Shown: piece by piece, positions 6,632-15,184 of the stretch
Layout: each line of letters opens with the position of its first letter
Numbering within the stretch: the stretch's first letter is position 1
Assembly: GCF_018863395.1 (NCBI RefSeq)
Contig: NZ_JAHKRR010000001.1
Coordinates: 620,001 to 684,000, forward strand
Reading direction: 5' to 3'
DNA length: 64,000 bases
DNA from: Sinomicrobium weinanense
GTDB lineage: Bacteria; Bacteroidota; Bacteroidia; Flavobacteriales; Flavobacteriaceae
Program-made: the position numbers and the translations under genes
Notes under the pieces: model-generated
Seen by the model: the letters and a program-made list of their open reading frames with translations, nothing else
Told to the model about the DNA's origin: nothing
The model's database searches: none

Positions 6632-8806
6632 TTATTTCTTCTTAGCCTCCACCAGCTCCAACTGATCCAGGCTTACATTGGTGGTAAAAAGTCCGTAATT
6701 GACCACAGCTTTGTTCTTTTCTATGGTTTCGATATCGCCTACGGCTTTTCCGTCCGTCATCCTCACCCTGTCACCGATCTTGAGTACGGGCTGGGGTTTG
6801 TTCTTTTCCTGGAGGGCGGCTTTTTTCTTTTCCTTCTTTTTCTTTTCGCGGATGACTTCCACTTTTTTCTCCATTTCCTGTGCCACCTGCTTTTTCTGTA
6901 TTTTTTCTTCCTTCTTCTGCTTGGGGGGCTTGGGCTTTCGTTTGCTGTTCTCGGTTTCTACAATACGGAGAAATTCGGAGATCAGCGGGCGTTTTTTTTT
7001 GTCGGCAAAATATTTTTCAGCAATGTCGTTGACCTTGTTGCCCAGGTAGATCATCCGTTGGTTATGGTCGAACAGTTGCTGGTAGCTTTCGAGTTTGGAC
7101 TGTATCTTTTCGTTAAGGCCCTCCAGTCGTACAGCCTCATCCCGCGCCTTGGTTTCCTCGTCTTTAAGCTGTTTCGAGGTTTTCTCCATTTTGTTGCGCT
7201 CTTTCTGGAGTTTGGCTATGGTGGCGTCGAACCGCACTTTTCCACGTTCGATCTTTTTCTTGGCCCGGTTAATAAGGCTGTAAGGGATACCGTTTTTCTG
7301 CGCTACTTCGAAAGTAAAGGAGCTTCCTGCTTCTCCCACGATAAGGCGGAAAACAGGTTCCAGGCTTTTACTGTCGAACAGCATATTGGCATTGGAAGCA
7401 CAGGGCAGCTCATTGGCCAGCATTTTCAGGTTGGCGTAGTGCGTGGTTATAATGCCGAAGGCTTCCCGGTGATAGAATTCTTCCAGGAAAGTTTCGGCCA
7501 GTGCCCCGCCCAGTTCCGGGTCGCTCCCGGTACCGAACTCATCGATGAGGAACAGGGTTTGGGCATTGCACTTCCGGAGGAAAAAGTTCATGTTCTTTAG
7601 ACGGTAGCTATAAGTGCTCAGATGGTTCTCTATGGATTGGTTATCGCCTATATCCGTCAGGATACGGTCAAACAGGCACATTTCACTCCTAGGGTGTACG
7701 GGGACCAGCATACCGCTTTGCAGCATGAGTTGCAGGAGCCCTACGGTTTTCAGCGTAATGCTTTTTCCTCCGGCATTTGGGCCGGATATGACAATGACCC
7801 GGTTGCCCATATCCAGTGAAATGCTTTGCGGATAGGTCTTTTCTTCCTTTTTTTTGTTGGTAAGGTAAAGCAGGGGATGATAGGCTTCTATGAGATGCAT
7901 TTTCTTTTCTTCCTTTACCGAAGGGAGAATAGCATTCATTTCCTGAGCATATTTGGCTTTGGCAGCTACCACATCCATAGTAGCCAGGAAATCCTGGTAG
8001 TCTTCCAGTAAAGGGATGTACGGACGGAGAAAATCGGTGAGGGCCCTTAATATCCTTTTGATCTCCTCGGATTCTTCGTATTCCAGGTTGCCGAGCTCCC
8101 GTGAATACCGCAGGGTAGTTTCGGGTTCGATATAAACGATGCTCCCGGTTTTGGAATTTCCCATGATGGCACCTTTTACCCGTTTGCGATACATGGCTTT
8201 TACGGCCAGGACCCGGCGGTTTTCTACCACGGTCTCCCGGATGTCATCGAGATATCCGGCAGTATTGCTGGACTGGAGAGCGCTCAGAAAACTCTGGTTG
8301 ATCTTTCCCCGGACCTCACCAATGGATTTCCGTATGGCCGACAGTGCTTCGGAAGCGTCGTCCTTGATCTCTCCGAAACGGTCGATAATACTATTGATCT
8401 CCTGGATTATTGCAGTGGTGTGTTCTACTTTATCTGCCGTTTGGTGCAATGTAGGATAGTATTCCCTGAATTTCCTGAAAAACAGTATATGTGTATTTAC
8501 CGTAGCGGAAATCGAGGCTATTTTTTTAAAACCACCGAGCTCGATCAGGGTATTCTCTATGTGCAGCAGTTTGATCTCCGGGCTGATACTGTCAAAATAA
8601 TGGCCCGGGATGCTGTTGTTGTTATCAAAGGAAGCCACGTATTCCGACGTTTGGCGGAGGGACGTAAAAAGTTCCTCTTTCCTGGTGTAGGGAAATATCT
8701 GCAGGGCCATTTCCTTTCCGAGCTCCGTGTTACAGATAGATTCGATCTGTGACAGCACGGTGGAAAATTCCAGGTCCTGAAGGGTTTTATGATGGATCTT
8801 ATGCAT
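6632..8806 (-). CDS. mutS2: MutS2-family DNA-binding ATPase without an Smr domain
   Basis: The 724-aa protein has the MutS2 order: helical lever/clamp region (residues 1-320), ABC-type ATPase with Walker A SGPNAGGKSIT at 341-351, Walker B LFLIDEFGTGSDP, then a long charged coiled coil and a Lys/Glu-rich linker. It ends in a short beta domain (LKIGDRVRMTDGKAVGDI). The C-terminal Smr nuclease domain of Firmicutes MutS2 is absent, as is usual in Bacteroidota. Known roles of the family are suppression of recombination and rescue of collided ribosomes; which applies without Smr is unclear. Confidence 0.88.
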   Translation of the reverse strand: MHKIHHKTLQDLEFSTVLSQIESICNTELGKEMALQIFPYTRKEELFTSLRQTSEYVASFDNNNSIPGHYFDSISPEIKLLHIENTLIELGGFKKIASISATVNTHILFFRKFREYYPTLHQTADKVEHTTAIIQEINSIIDRFGEIKDDASEALSAIRKSIGEVRGKINQSFLSALQSSNTAGYLDDIRETVVENRRVLAVKAMYRKRVKGAIMGNSKTGSIVYIEPETTLRYSRELGNLEYEESEEIKRILRALTDFLRPYIPLLEDYQDFLATMDVVAAKAKYAQEMNAILPSVKEEKKMHLIEAYHPLLYLTNKKKEEKTYPQSISLDMGNRVIVISGPNAGGKSITLKTVGLLQLMLQSGMLVPVHPRSEMCLFDRILTDIGDNQSIENHLSTYSYRLKNMNFFLRKCNAQTLFLIDEFGTGSDPELGGALAETFLEEFYHREAFGIITTHYANLKMLANELPCASNANMLFDSKSLEPVFRLIVGEAGSSFTFEVAQKNGIPYSLINRAKKKIERGKVRFDATIAKLQKERNKMEKTSKQLKDEETKARDEAVRLEGLNEKIQSKLESYQQLFDHNQRMIYLGNKVNDIAEKYFADKKKRPLISEFLRIVETENSKRKPKPPKQKKEEKIQKKQVAQEMEKKVEVIREKKKKEKKKAALQEKNKPQPVLKIGDRVRMTDGKAVGDIETIEKNKAVVNYGLFTTNVSLDQLELVEAKKK

Positions 8807-8866
8807 GGCTGTTCTTTATTGTACCAAATATTTCGGTGCAAAGATAAGCAGTATGTGCAAAGTATA

Positions 8867-9307
8867 TTACCGGGAAGAAGATATCCTTGTGATCTTTATG
8901 GTGTCATTTCTTTTCAGTACCTCCCCGATAAACTCTTCGTTGGATTCCGGGCTGATGTAAATGTCATTGTATTTATCGTATTTAATGATCAACCCTTTTC
9001 TTGCCAGGGCTGGCTTTAACCCGACATACATCGTTTTGCCTACAACGATCTCCCCGACCCTTTCTAAAGCTATTTCACCGCTTATCGGGCCGCAGTGATA
9101 CCGGAAAGAACGATCGGTCAACAGGTATCCGGTATGGTGCAAAATCCATAGGACAAAACCGGAGGAAAGAAAAACTATGATATGTACTCCGATGTGCGAC
9201 CACCCGTTTCCTGTAATAATATCTGTAACAGAACTGCCCAGTAAAACTAAAGTTATGGCATAAAGAAAAATGAAGAGGAATGGCTCCTTTCGGCTTTTGA
9301 AATACAT
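8867..9307 (-). CDS. Bacterial PH-domain membrane protein
   Basis: A 146-aa protein with two N-terminal membrane spans (residues 10-30 and 38-60). They are followed by a cytoplasmic beta-rich PH-like domain (DRSFRYHCGPISGEIALERV, then KYNDIYISPESNEEFI), which resembles the bPH/DUF1200 group. It is transcribed divergently from the DUF2089 operon and shares a symmetric promoter region with it (9331-9397). Its function is unknown. Confidence 0.6.
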   Translation of the reverse strand: MYFKSRKEPFLFIFLYAITLVLLGSSVTDIITGNGWSHIGVHIIVFLSSGFVLWILHHTGYLLTDRSFRYHCGPISGEIALERVGEIVVGKTMYVGLKPALARKGLIIKYDKYNDIYISPESNEEFIGEVLKRNDTIKITRISSSR

Positions 9308-9330
9308 GCGGTATAAATTTTTATGACCAT

Positions 9331-9397
9331 CAAATATAAATAAAATTTAATTGTTATTTAATTTAATTGATTTAATATTTAATTTTATTTATATTTG
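9331..9397. promoter_or_regulatory. Symmetric divergent promoter with a perfect 17-bp inverted repeat
   Basis: CAAATATAAATAAAATT at 9331-9347 is repeated in perfect inverted form at 9381-9397. Each arm contains a -7 box TATATTTG: at 9331-9338 for the minus-strand PH-domain gene, and at 9390-9397 for the plus-strand DUF2089 gene. The plus box has TTG at 9367-9369 (20-bp spacing). The symmetry fits co-regulation of both genes, possibly by the DUF2089 protein binding both arms. Confidence 0.6.
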
Positions 9398-9418
9398 AAG
9401 AACTAAATATAATATTCT

Positions 9419-9712
9419 ATGGCTTTTAAACTCCCTGTGCATTGCCCCAGTTGTGAAACGATGCTTTCAGTATCCCAACTCAGTTGTCCGGAGTGCAGCA
9501 CGGTGGTGTCTGGCAATTATGACCTGCCGTTATTTTTGCAGCTCACCCGGGACGAACAAGATTTCATTATGCAGTTTATTTTAAACAGCGGAAGCCTGAA
9601 GGAAATGGCCGCTCAGATGGGTAACAGCTATCCTACGGTAAGAAATAAACTGGATGATATCATAGGAAAAATCAACCAACTAAAAAATAAGAATGGAAAG
9701 GATGATGACTAA
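9419..9712 (+). CDS. DUF2089 family zinc-ribbon/helix-turn-helix regulator
   Basis: A 97-aa protein with an N-terminal zinc ribbon (CPSC near residues 9-12, CPEC near 23-26) and a helix-turn-helix region (LKEMAAQMGNSYPTVRNKLD). This is the DUF2089 layout, in which zinc-ribbon and DNA-binding parts suggest a transcription regulator. Its 3' end overlaps the next membrane-protein gene by 20 bp, so the two are probably co-expressed. A good promoter lies 22 bp upstream. Confidence 0.75.
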   Translation: MAFKLPVHCPSCETMLSVSQLSCPECSTVVSGNYDLPLFLQLTRDEQDFIMQFILNSGSLKEMAAQMGNSYPTVRNKLDDIIGKINQLKNKNGKDDD

Positions 9713-10274
9713 CCCTTTTGTAAGGTATTCCGAAAAAAAGCTCCTTTTTACGGGTCTGTTTGCTACGATCATCGGGTCTGTGCTGGCAGCGCACTTTTAT
9801 ACACGTTACGATGGCGTTCTGGATGCCCATACCGTCAGTGAACTGAAATACTATATGCCCTTTCTTGACAATGTGATAAATGTTTTCTGCCTTTCCCTGG
9901 TTTTATACGGGATAGGAAAATACATTAACCGGAAAACAAGAGGGGTGGATATATTAACGGTGGTATTAATATCGAGAATTCCTTTATACATATTCCCGCT
10001 GTTTCAGATCGGAGGATATTTGGATGAGATAACAAAAAAGTTGCTTCCCGCTGCCGGAAATGCCTTTGAATTGAATATAACCGGAATAGAGATGATATTC
10101 TTACTGGTGTTCGCTTTGGTATACTTTGCTGCTTTGGCGTTGTTTATCGTTTTGTTAAGGTATGGCTTTGCTGTGGCTTCGAATGTAAAATCAGTGAAGC
10201 ATTGGGTGCTGTTTGCTTTTGGAATACTGGTGGCCGAGATACTGAGTAAATTGATCTTCCTGACATTAAATTAA
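9693..10274 (+). CDS. Membrane protein encoded with DUF2089
   Basis: The 193-aa protein has about five hydrophobic segments (residues 18-35, 58-75, 88-105, 128-155, 165-190) and no recognised motif. The layout resembles small Yip1-like membrane proteins, but this is not established. An ATG four codons in is an alternative start. Overlap with the upstream regulator gene and a 5-bp gap to the next hydrolase gene indicate a three-gene operon. Confidence 0.6.
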   Translation: MERMMTNPFVRYSEKKLLFTGLFATIIGSVLAAHFYTRYDGVLDAHTVSELKYYMPFLDNVINVFCLSLVLYGIGKYINRKTRGVDILTVVLISRIPLYIFPLFQIGGYLDEITKKLLPAAGNAFELNITGIEMIFLLVFALVYFAALALFIVLLRYGFAVASNVKSVKHWVLFAFGILVAEILSKLIFLTLN

Positions 10275-10279
10275 AACAA

Positions 10280-11224
10280 ATGATAAAAAAAATACTTTAC
10301 ACCGCTGCCTTTTTAGTTACGGCCGTTGCAACAGCCCAGGAGTCTGACATTACGACCCGTGATCTGCAAGTGAACGAACTGCTGCCGGGAACCCTGTTCT
10401 CTGCCGGAAACACTCCGGGGAAAAAGAACCTGATTATTCTTATAGCAGGTTCCGGCCCTACAGACAGGTATGGCAACGCCCCGGGGTTGGGGTTGAAATG
10501 CAATTCGTTGAAATATCTTGCAGAAGGCCTTGTGAGTAATACCTGGGATATCTTTAGCTTTGACAAACGCATTTTTGCTTTGGCAAGGTCCGGGAAACTG
10601 GATGAAAGCAAACTGAGGTTCGAAGAACTCATTGGCGATGTAAAGGATATCATTGCTTATTTCGAAAAAGACTACGACAAGATCGTCCTGGCCGGGCATA
10701 GCGAAGGATCCCTGATCGGGATGATGGCTATGGGGAAACAGGTCGATGCATTTATCTCCCTGGCAGGCCCTGGAAGAGATGCAGGTGAGGTTATGGAAGA
10801 ACAAATAGCAGCCAATTCACCGATGCTCGATACGGTACAGACCGGGAAATACATTTCACTCCTGAAGGAAGGAAAGACTTTTGTGCCCGAAGGCCCTGTT
10901 TATAAAATGATTTTCCGGGAAAGAGTACAGCCCTACGTGATCTCATGGATGAAGTATACCCCTGCTGAAGAAATTAAAAAACTCTCCGTCCCCGTACTTA
11001 TCGTAAACGGTACACGGGACCTCCAGGTAAAACCGTCCGAAGCCCGTTTACTCAAAAAAGCACAGCCCGGAGCGGAACTGGTCGTTATAGAAGGTATGAA
11101 TCATATCTTCAAAGAAGTCAGGGAAGACAGGGCAGCAAATCTGGGCACATACAGCAACCCCGACCTTCCTGTTGTTCCGGAACTGCTGGAAAAGATCCGG
11201 GGCTTTCTGAATGCTTCACTATAA
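10280..11224 (+). CDS. Secreted alpha/beta hydrolase
   Basis: A 314-aa protein with a Sec signal peptide (MIKKILYTAAFLVTAVATAQ). The alpha/beta-hydrolase core has an oxyanion segment LIAGSGPTDRYG and a nucleophile elbow GHSEGS (Ser in G-x-S-x-G). The likely Asp is in VNGTRDLQV and the His in EGMNHIFKE. It is probably periplasmic or surface-exposed. It is the last gene of the DUF2089 operon (5-bp gap). The substrate is unknown. Confidence 0.8.
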   Translation: MIKKILYTAAFLVTAVATAQESDITTRDLQVNELLPGTLFSAGNTPGKKNLIILIAGSGPTDRYGNAPGLGLKCNSLKYLAEGLVSNTWDIFSFDKRIFALARSGKLDESKLRFEELIGDVKDIIAYFEKDYDKIVLAGHSEGSLIGMMAMGKQVDAFISLAGPGRDAGEVMEEQIAANSPMLDTVQTGKYISLLKEGKTFVPEGPVYKMIFRERVQPYVISWMKYTPAEEIKKLSVPVLIVNGTRDLQVKPSEARLLKKAQPGAELVVIEGMNHIFKEVREDRAANLGTYSNPDLPVVPELLEKIRGFLNASL

Positions 11225-11384
11225 TAGGAGGTCTTATCTTTTTAAGGCCGGAAAGGGAAAATGGACATAGGACTGTATACGGCCAAACCAAACTTTCCTG
11301 TATCGAATTTCAAAATTAAATGCTTCTCATGTGTTAACAAGTTCGTAGAAATACGTATTTTTACGGCGAAATACGTTTGGAAAC

Positions 11385-11924
11385 ATGAGTCAAAAAGTTC
11401 TGCTTTCTTCCAAAGAGATCCATATTATTCTCCATCGATTGGCATGTCAGCTAATTGAAAACCATCTTGACTTTAAGAACACTGTTTTGATCGGCATACA
11501 GCCAAGAGGAAAATATCTTGCAGACCGGCTGTGCAGGGTTCTTCGTGAGGAATATCACGTAAAGGACATACAATTGGGTTATCTGGACATTACCTTTTAC
11601 CGGGACGACTTTCGCCGGGGAGACAAACCTCTGGAAGCCAATAAGACCCAGATAGATTTTCTTGTCGAGGACAAGAAAGTGGTGTTTATAGACGATGTGC
11701 TCTATACCGGGAGGAGCATCAGGGCAGCACTTACGGCCATTCAGTCTTTCGGAAGGCCTGCGGAGATAGAACTGCTAGCCCTCATAGACCGGAGGTTCAG
11801 CAGGCATTTGCCTATTCAACCAGATTACAGGGGGCGCCAGGTAGATGCCATCAACGAAGAAAAAGTAAAAGTAATGTGGAAAGAGAACGAAGGAGAAGAT
11901 GTCATATACCTTGTAAGCAATTAG
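11385..11924 (+). CDS. pyrR: Bifunctional pyr operon regulator / uracil phosphoribosyltransferase
   Basis: The 179-aa PyrR has the PRPP-binding loop FIDDVLYTGRSIRAAL and the family signature GIQPRGKYLADRL. In Gram-positive bacteria PyrR controls pyr mRNA attenuation; in Bacteroidota its regulatory role is less clear and UPRTase activity may dominate. It is followed by pyrB, and the spacer between them holds two CTTCGG...CTCGGGGA repeats and a heptamer array. No classical anti-terminator is evident. Confidence 0.9.
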   Translation: MSQKVLLSSKEIHIILHRLACQLIENHLDFKNTVLIGIQPRGKYLADRLCRVLREEYHVKDIQLGYLDITFYRDDFRRGDKPLEANKTQIDFLVEDKKVVFIDDVLYTGRSIRAALTAIQSFGRPAEIELLALIDRRFSRHLPIQPDYRGRQVDAINEEKVKVMWKENEGEDVIYLVSN

Positions 11925-11927
11925 CCC

Positions 11928-12003
11928 CTCGGCTCCCTTCGGTTAAACTCAGGGACCAGGTGAACTTTGAATCTTGCCCTTCGGCTTTACTCGGGGACCG
12001 AGT
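11928..12003. repeat. Two CCCTTCGG...CTC(A/G)GGGA repeat copies
   Basis: Two related short palindromic segments (start CTCCCTTCGG, end CTCAGGGACC; start GCCCTTCGG, end CTCGGGGACC) lie between pyrR and pyrB, separated by heptamer-like GAACTTT units. They belong to the same dispersed family as 108-157 and 21300-21345. Confidence 0.55.
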
Positions 12004-12004
12004 A

Positions 12005-12044
12005 AAACTTTGAACTTTGAACATTAAATTTTGAACTATAAAGC
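12005..12044 (+). repeat. 7-bp tandem array ending at the pyrB start codon, theme GAACTTT
   Basis: Five units in phase (AAACTTT, GAACTTT, GAACATT, AAATTTT, GAACTAT) and a 5-bp remainder lead directly to the ATG at 12045. It therefore forms the whole leader of pyrB. Confidence 0.7.
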
Positions 12045-12974
12045 ATGAGCGAGCTAAGTGTAGATCACTTATTAGGAATAAAATACCTGAATGAAGCGGA
12101 TGTCCAGCTCATTTTTGAAACGGCAGACCATTTTAAGGAGGTCATCAACCGTCCGATCAAAAAGGTCCCTTCACTTCGGGATATTACGATAGCTAATCTT
12201 TTTTTTGAAAACAGTACACGTACAAAACTCTCCTTTGAACTGGCGGAAAAAAGGCTTTCTGCGGATGTCATTAATTTTTCTGCAGCCCAGTCTTCCGTGA
12301 AAAAAGGAGAAACCCTGATCGATACGGTAAACAATATCCTGTCCATGAAGGTGGATATGGTGGTGATGCGGCATCCCAACCCTGGTGCGGGTGTTTTTCT
12401 TTCAAAACATATAAAAGCGAGTATTGTAAATGCCGGAGACGGTGCGCACGAACATCCCACACAGGCCCTGTTGGATTCGTACTCCATAAGAGAAAAGCTG
12501 GGTGACGTAGCGGGGAAAAACGTGGTTATTGTGGGGGATATCCTGCATTCCCGGGTAGCGCTGTCCAATATCTTTGCACTGAAACTGCAGGGGGCTAATG
12601 TAAAGGTATGCGGTCCAATGACCCTTATCCCGAAATATATAGATTCCCTGGGGGTGGAAGTGGAAACCAATTTGAGAAAGGCCCTGGAATGGTGCGATGT
12701 GGCCAATATGCTCCGCGTACAGAACGAGCGAATGGACATCAGTTATTTTCCTTCTACCCGCGAATATACCCAGCAATTCGGGGTGAATAAAACCCTGTTG
12801 GACTCGCTGGACAAGGAGATAGTGATCATGCACCCCGGACCGATAAACCGCGGAGTGGAAATTACCAGTGATGTGGCCGATTCCAAACAGGCCATTATAC
12901 TGAATCAGGTAGAGAACGGCGTAGCCATACGCATGGCCGTGATATATTTATTAGCGTCAAAAATTAAAAATTAA
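12045..12974 (+). CDS. pyrB: Aspartate carbamoyltransferase catalytic subunit
   Basis: At 309 aa this is the standard length. It has the carbamoyl-phosphate motif ENSTRTKLSFE, the HPTQALLD motif and the aspartate-binding HPGPINRGVE. It catalyses condensation of carbamoyl phosphate and aspartate, the second step of UMP synthesis. It lies after pyrR and 3 bp before the gene upstream of rnz. A pyrI regulatory subunit is not seen in the window. Confidence 0.95.
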   Translation: MSELSVDHLLGIKYLNEADVQLIFETADHFKEVINRPIKKVPSLRDITIANLFFENSTRTKLSFELAEKRLSADVINFSAAQSSVKKGETLIDTVNNILSMKVDMVVMRHPNPGAGVFLSKHIKASIVNAGDGAHEHPTQALLDSYSIREKLGDVAGKNVVIVGDILHSRVALSNIFALKLQGANVKVCGPMTLIPKYIDSLGVEVETNLRKALEWCDVANMLRVQNERMDISYFPSTREYTQQFGVNKTLLDSLDKEIVIMHPGPINRGVEITSDVADSKQAIILNQVENGVAIRMAVIYLLASKIKN

Positions 12975-12977
12975 GCG

Positions 12978-13313
12978 ATGATTTTTGATAAACAGGACAA
13001 CAATACTACGATAGTGACCCAGGAAACAGGTTCCGTGCAAAACTTTTGTGGCCGCCTGGCAGAGGCATATGACAAGATCAGGACAGACAATCTAATCGTA
13101 AACCTGTTTTCGCTGGATGCCCTGACCATTAATGAACTGCTGGAATTTCTGGAAATATCCAACAGGCACCGGGCAGCGAAAAGATCTTTTGTTATTGTAA
13201 CCAACAAGGTCAATTACGATGAGGTCCCCGACGAAATGGTAGTGGTCCCTACCTTGCAGGAAGCTCATGATATCATTGAAATGGAAGAAATAGAAAGAGA
13301 TCTTAATTTTTGA
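12978..13313 (+). CDS. Small STAS-like protein encoded before rnz
   Basis: A 111-aa soluble alpha/beta protein with a hydrophobic strand SFVIVTNKVNYDEVP and the acidic C-terminus EAHDIIEMEEIERD. In Bacteroidota such genes often lie just before rnz, and the fold pattern resembles a STAS or anti-sigma-antagonist-like domain; this is a weak resemblance. It starts 3 bp after the pyrB stop, so it is probably read from the same transcript. Confidence 0.6.
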   Translation: MIFDKQDNNTTIVTQETGSVQNFCGRLAEAYDKIRTDNLIVNLFSLDALTINELLEFLEISNRHRAAKRSFVIVTNKVNYDEVPDEMVVVPTLQEAHDIIEMEEIERDLNF

Positions 13314-13442
13314 TTAGCGATTAACGATTTTGGATTTAGGGTTGACAATTTATCAGGGTGTTGGATGACAGATGTATATTAATAACAAATCCAAAATTAC
13401 AATTTATTAATCTAAAACCGCAATTCGTAAATCCAAAATCCG
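13312..13442 (+). repeat. Two 7-bp tandem arrays filling the spacer before rnz
   Basis: Block one (13312-13353) has themes GATTAAC and GATTTAG in six units. Block two (13387-13442) has eight units, including AAATCCA twice, AAATTAC and AAATCCG, and ends exactly at the rnz ATG (13443). Between them is a 33-bp non-repeat segment. Confidence 0.75.
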
Positions 13443-14348
13443 ATGAAACTTACCATCCTGGGATGTTATTCAGCCACACCAAGCGCTTTTGCCAATCCCA
13501 CATCTCAGGTACTGGACATTAAAAATCATCTGTTCCTCATAGATTGCGGGGAAGGGACACAGGTACAGCTCCGCAGGCAACGGGTTAAATTTGCCCGGAT
13601 AAAACATATCTTCATATCACATCTTCACGGCGATCATTTTTTCGGGCTTCCGGGGCTTATTTCCACTTTTGTGCTCCTGGGCAGGGAAGCTCCTTTACAT
13701 GTTTATGGGCCCAAGGGGATCAAGGATGGCATTACCCTTTTGCTGAAACTGGGAAAGTCCTGGACCAATTTTCCCCTGGTATTTCACGAACTTTCTTCAG
13801 CAGTGCCCGAATGTATTTATGAGGACGACAAGGTAGAAGTGCATACTGTGCCCCTGGATCACCGGGTGTATACCAATGGTTTCCTGTTTCGGGAAAAACC
13901 GGGGGAAAGAAAACTGAAGATAGAAGAAGTACTGAAATACGATATCGATAAGTGTTATTATCGGAATATCAAGAACGGCAAGGACATACAGTTGGCCACC
14001 GGTGAGGTCATCCCCAATGAAAAACTCACTGCCGATCCGCCGTCTCCTAAAAGTTATGCATTTTGCAGTGACACGGCCTACAAGCCGGAGCTTGTTCCCT
14101 GGATCGAAGGTGTGGACATGCTCTATCACGAATCTACTTTTCTGGAACAGCATACAGATCTGGCTGCCAAGACGAAACACTCCACGGCAAAACAAGCCGC
14201 TATGATCGCACATGAGTCCGGGGCGGGTACCTTGCTTCTCGGACATTACTCTTCGCGTTATAATGATCTGGAAGCGTTTAGAAAGGAGGCGCAGACTGTT
14301 TTCCCCCGGGTGGAACTGGCCGAAGACGGTAAAACGTTTGATTTTTGA
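13443..14348 (+). CDS. rnz: Ribonuclease Z (tRNA 3'-endonuclease)
   Basis: A metallo-beta-lactamase-fold nuclease of 301 aa. The zinc motif HLHGDHFFGLPG is at residues 60-71, there is a SDTAY segment around the bridging Asp, and a C-terminal GHYSSRY provides another zinc ligand. It cuts the 3' trailer of pre-tRNA. The 301-aa form matches the bacterial short RNase Z. Confidence 0.95.
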   Translation: MKLTILGCYSATPSAFANPTSQVLDIKNHLFLIDCGEGTQVQLRRQRVKFARIKHIFISHLHGDHFFGLPGLISTFVLLGREAPLHVYGPKGIKDGITLLLKLGKSWTNFPLVFHELSSAVPECIYEDDKVEVHTVPLDHRVYTNGFLFREKPGERKLKIEEVLKYDIDKCYYRNIKNGKDIQLATGEVIPNEKLTADPPSPKSYAFCSDTAYKPELVPWIEGVDMLYHESTFLEQHTDLAAKTKHSTAKQAAMIAHESGAGTLLLGHYSSRYNDLEAFRKEAQTVFPRVELAEDGKTFDF

Positions 14349-14350
14349 TG

Positions 14351-14399
14351 TTGCCAGTTACCAGTTGTATTTAGTACTAAACCGGCAACCGGAACCTCA
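14351..14399 (+). repeat. 7-bp tandem array upstream of pdxH, themes TTGCCAG and CAACCGG
   Basis: Seven units in heptamer phase. The first two (TTGCCAG, TTACCAG) and the fifth and sixth (AAACCGG, CAACCGG) are most alike. The array starts right after the rnz stop codon. Confidence 0.65.
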
Positions 14400-14418
14400 C
14401 TAATCCAATAACAAAAAG

Positions 14419-14426
14419 TATCTTTG
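14419..14426 (+). promoter_or_regulatory. -7 element TATCTTTG for pdxH
   Basis: A perfect TAnnTTTG box 31 bp before the pdxH ATG. The upstream -33 region is occupied by the heptamer array and has no clear TTG. Confidence 0.5.
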
Positions 14427-14457
14427 TAGAAAATCCTTTCCTAATACTTACGGAACA

Positions 14458-15105
14458 ATGCAAAAAGACTTGAGTAATTACAGGCGATCCTATGAAAAAA
14501 AGGAACTTCTGGAATCGGAAGCTCCCGAAAACCCTATGGAACTGTTCCAGAAATGGTTCTTTGAAGTGGAGAAGGCCGGCGGGGTAGAGGAAGCCAATGC
14601 CATGACGGTCTCTACTATCGGGCTGGATGGTTACCCGAAGAGCCGGGTGGTTTTGCTTAAGAAATATACCTACGAAGGCTTTATTTTTTATACCAATTAC
14701 AACAGCGAAAAAGGAAAGGCCATTGCTGCCTGTCCCCGGGTAAGCCTGTCTTTTTTCTGGCCCAATATGGAGCGGCAGGTCATTGTAAAGGGAACAGCCG
14801 AAAAGGTAGCTCCGAATTTGTCTGACGGATATTTCGAATCCCGTCCCCAGGGCAGTCAGTTAAGTGCCGTGGTTTCTGCACAGAGCGAGGTGATCTCCGG
14901 AAGGGAGGAATTGGAAAAAGCGTTGAAAGAACTGGAAACGGCCTACAAGGGCAAAGAGATCCCCCGGCCCGGGCATTGGGGCGGCTATATCGTAAAGCCG
15001 GTTTCCATAGAATTCTGGCAGGGCCGCCCGAACAGGTTGCACGACAGGATACGATACACCCTGCAAGAGGGCCTGGACTGGAAGATCGAAAGGCTTGCTC
15101 CTTGA
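14458..15105 (+). CDS. pdxH: Pyridoxamine 5'-phosphate oxidase
   Basis: The 215-aa FMN enzyme oxidises PNP/PMP to PLP. The FMN-binding split-barrel motifs SRVVLLKKY and FYTNYNSEKGKAI are present, as is the C-terminal RPNRLHDR-x-RY signature (residues 191-201), which marks true PdxH. The ATG at 14458 gives the canonical length. The gene lies 79 bp before the SixA-like phosphatase gene. Confidence 0.95.
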   Translation: MQKDLSNYRRSYEKKELLESEAPENPMELFQKWFFEVEKAGGVEEANAMTVSTIGLDGYPKSRVVLLKKYTYEGFIFYTNYNSEKGKAIAACPRVSLSFFWPNMERQVIVKGTAEKVAPNLSDGYFESRPQGSQLSAVVSAQSEVISGREELEKALKELETAYKGKEIPRPGHWGGYIVKPVSIEFWQGRPNRLHDRIRYTLQEGLDWKIERLAP

Positions 15106-15184
15106 TAATTTGCCTGGAAAAACGTATCATTATACCACAGAAAGTGAATATCAGCAATCCGAATGATACAGAAATTGTAATTTC

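Noticed and set aside
7058-7600. A 180-codon frame opposite mutS2
   Set aside because: Antisense to the conserved coiled-coil and ATPase region of MutS2; no motif.
11225-11384. PyrR-type attenuator before pyrR
   Set aside because: No terminator/anti-terminator pair or PyrR-binding loop could be recognised in the leader.
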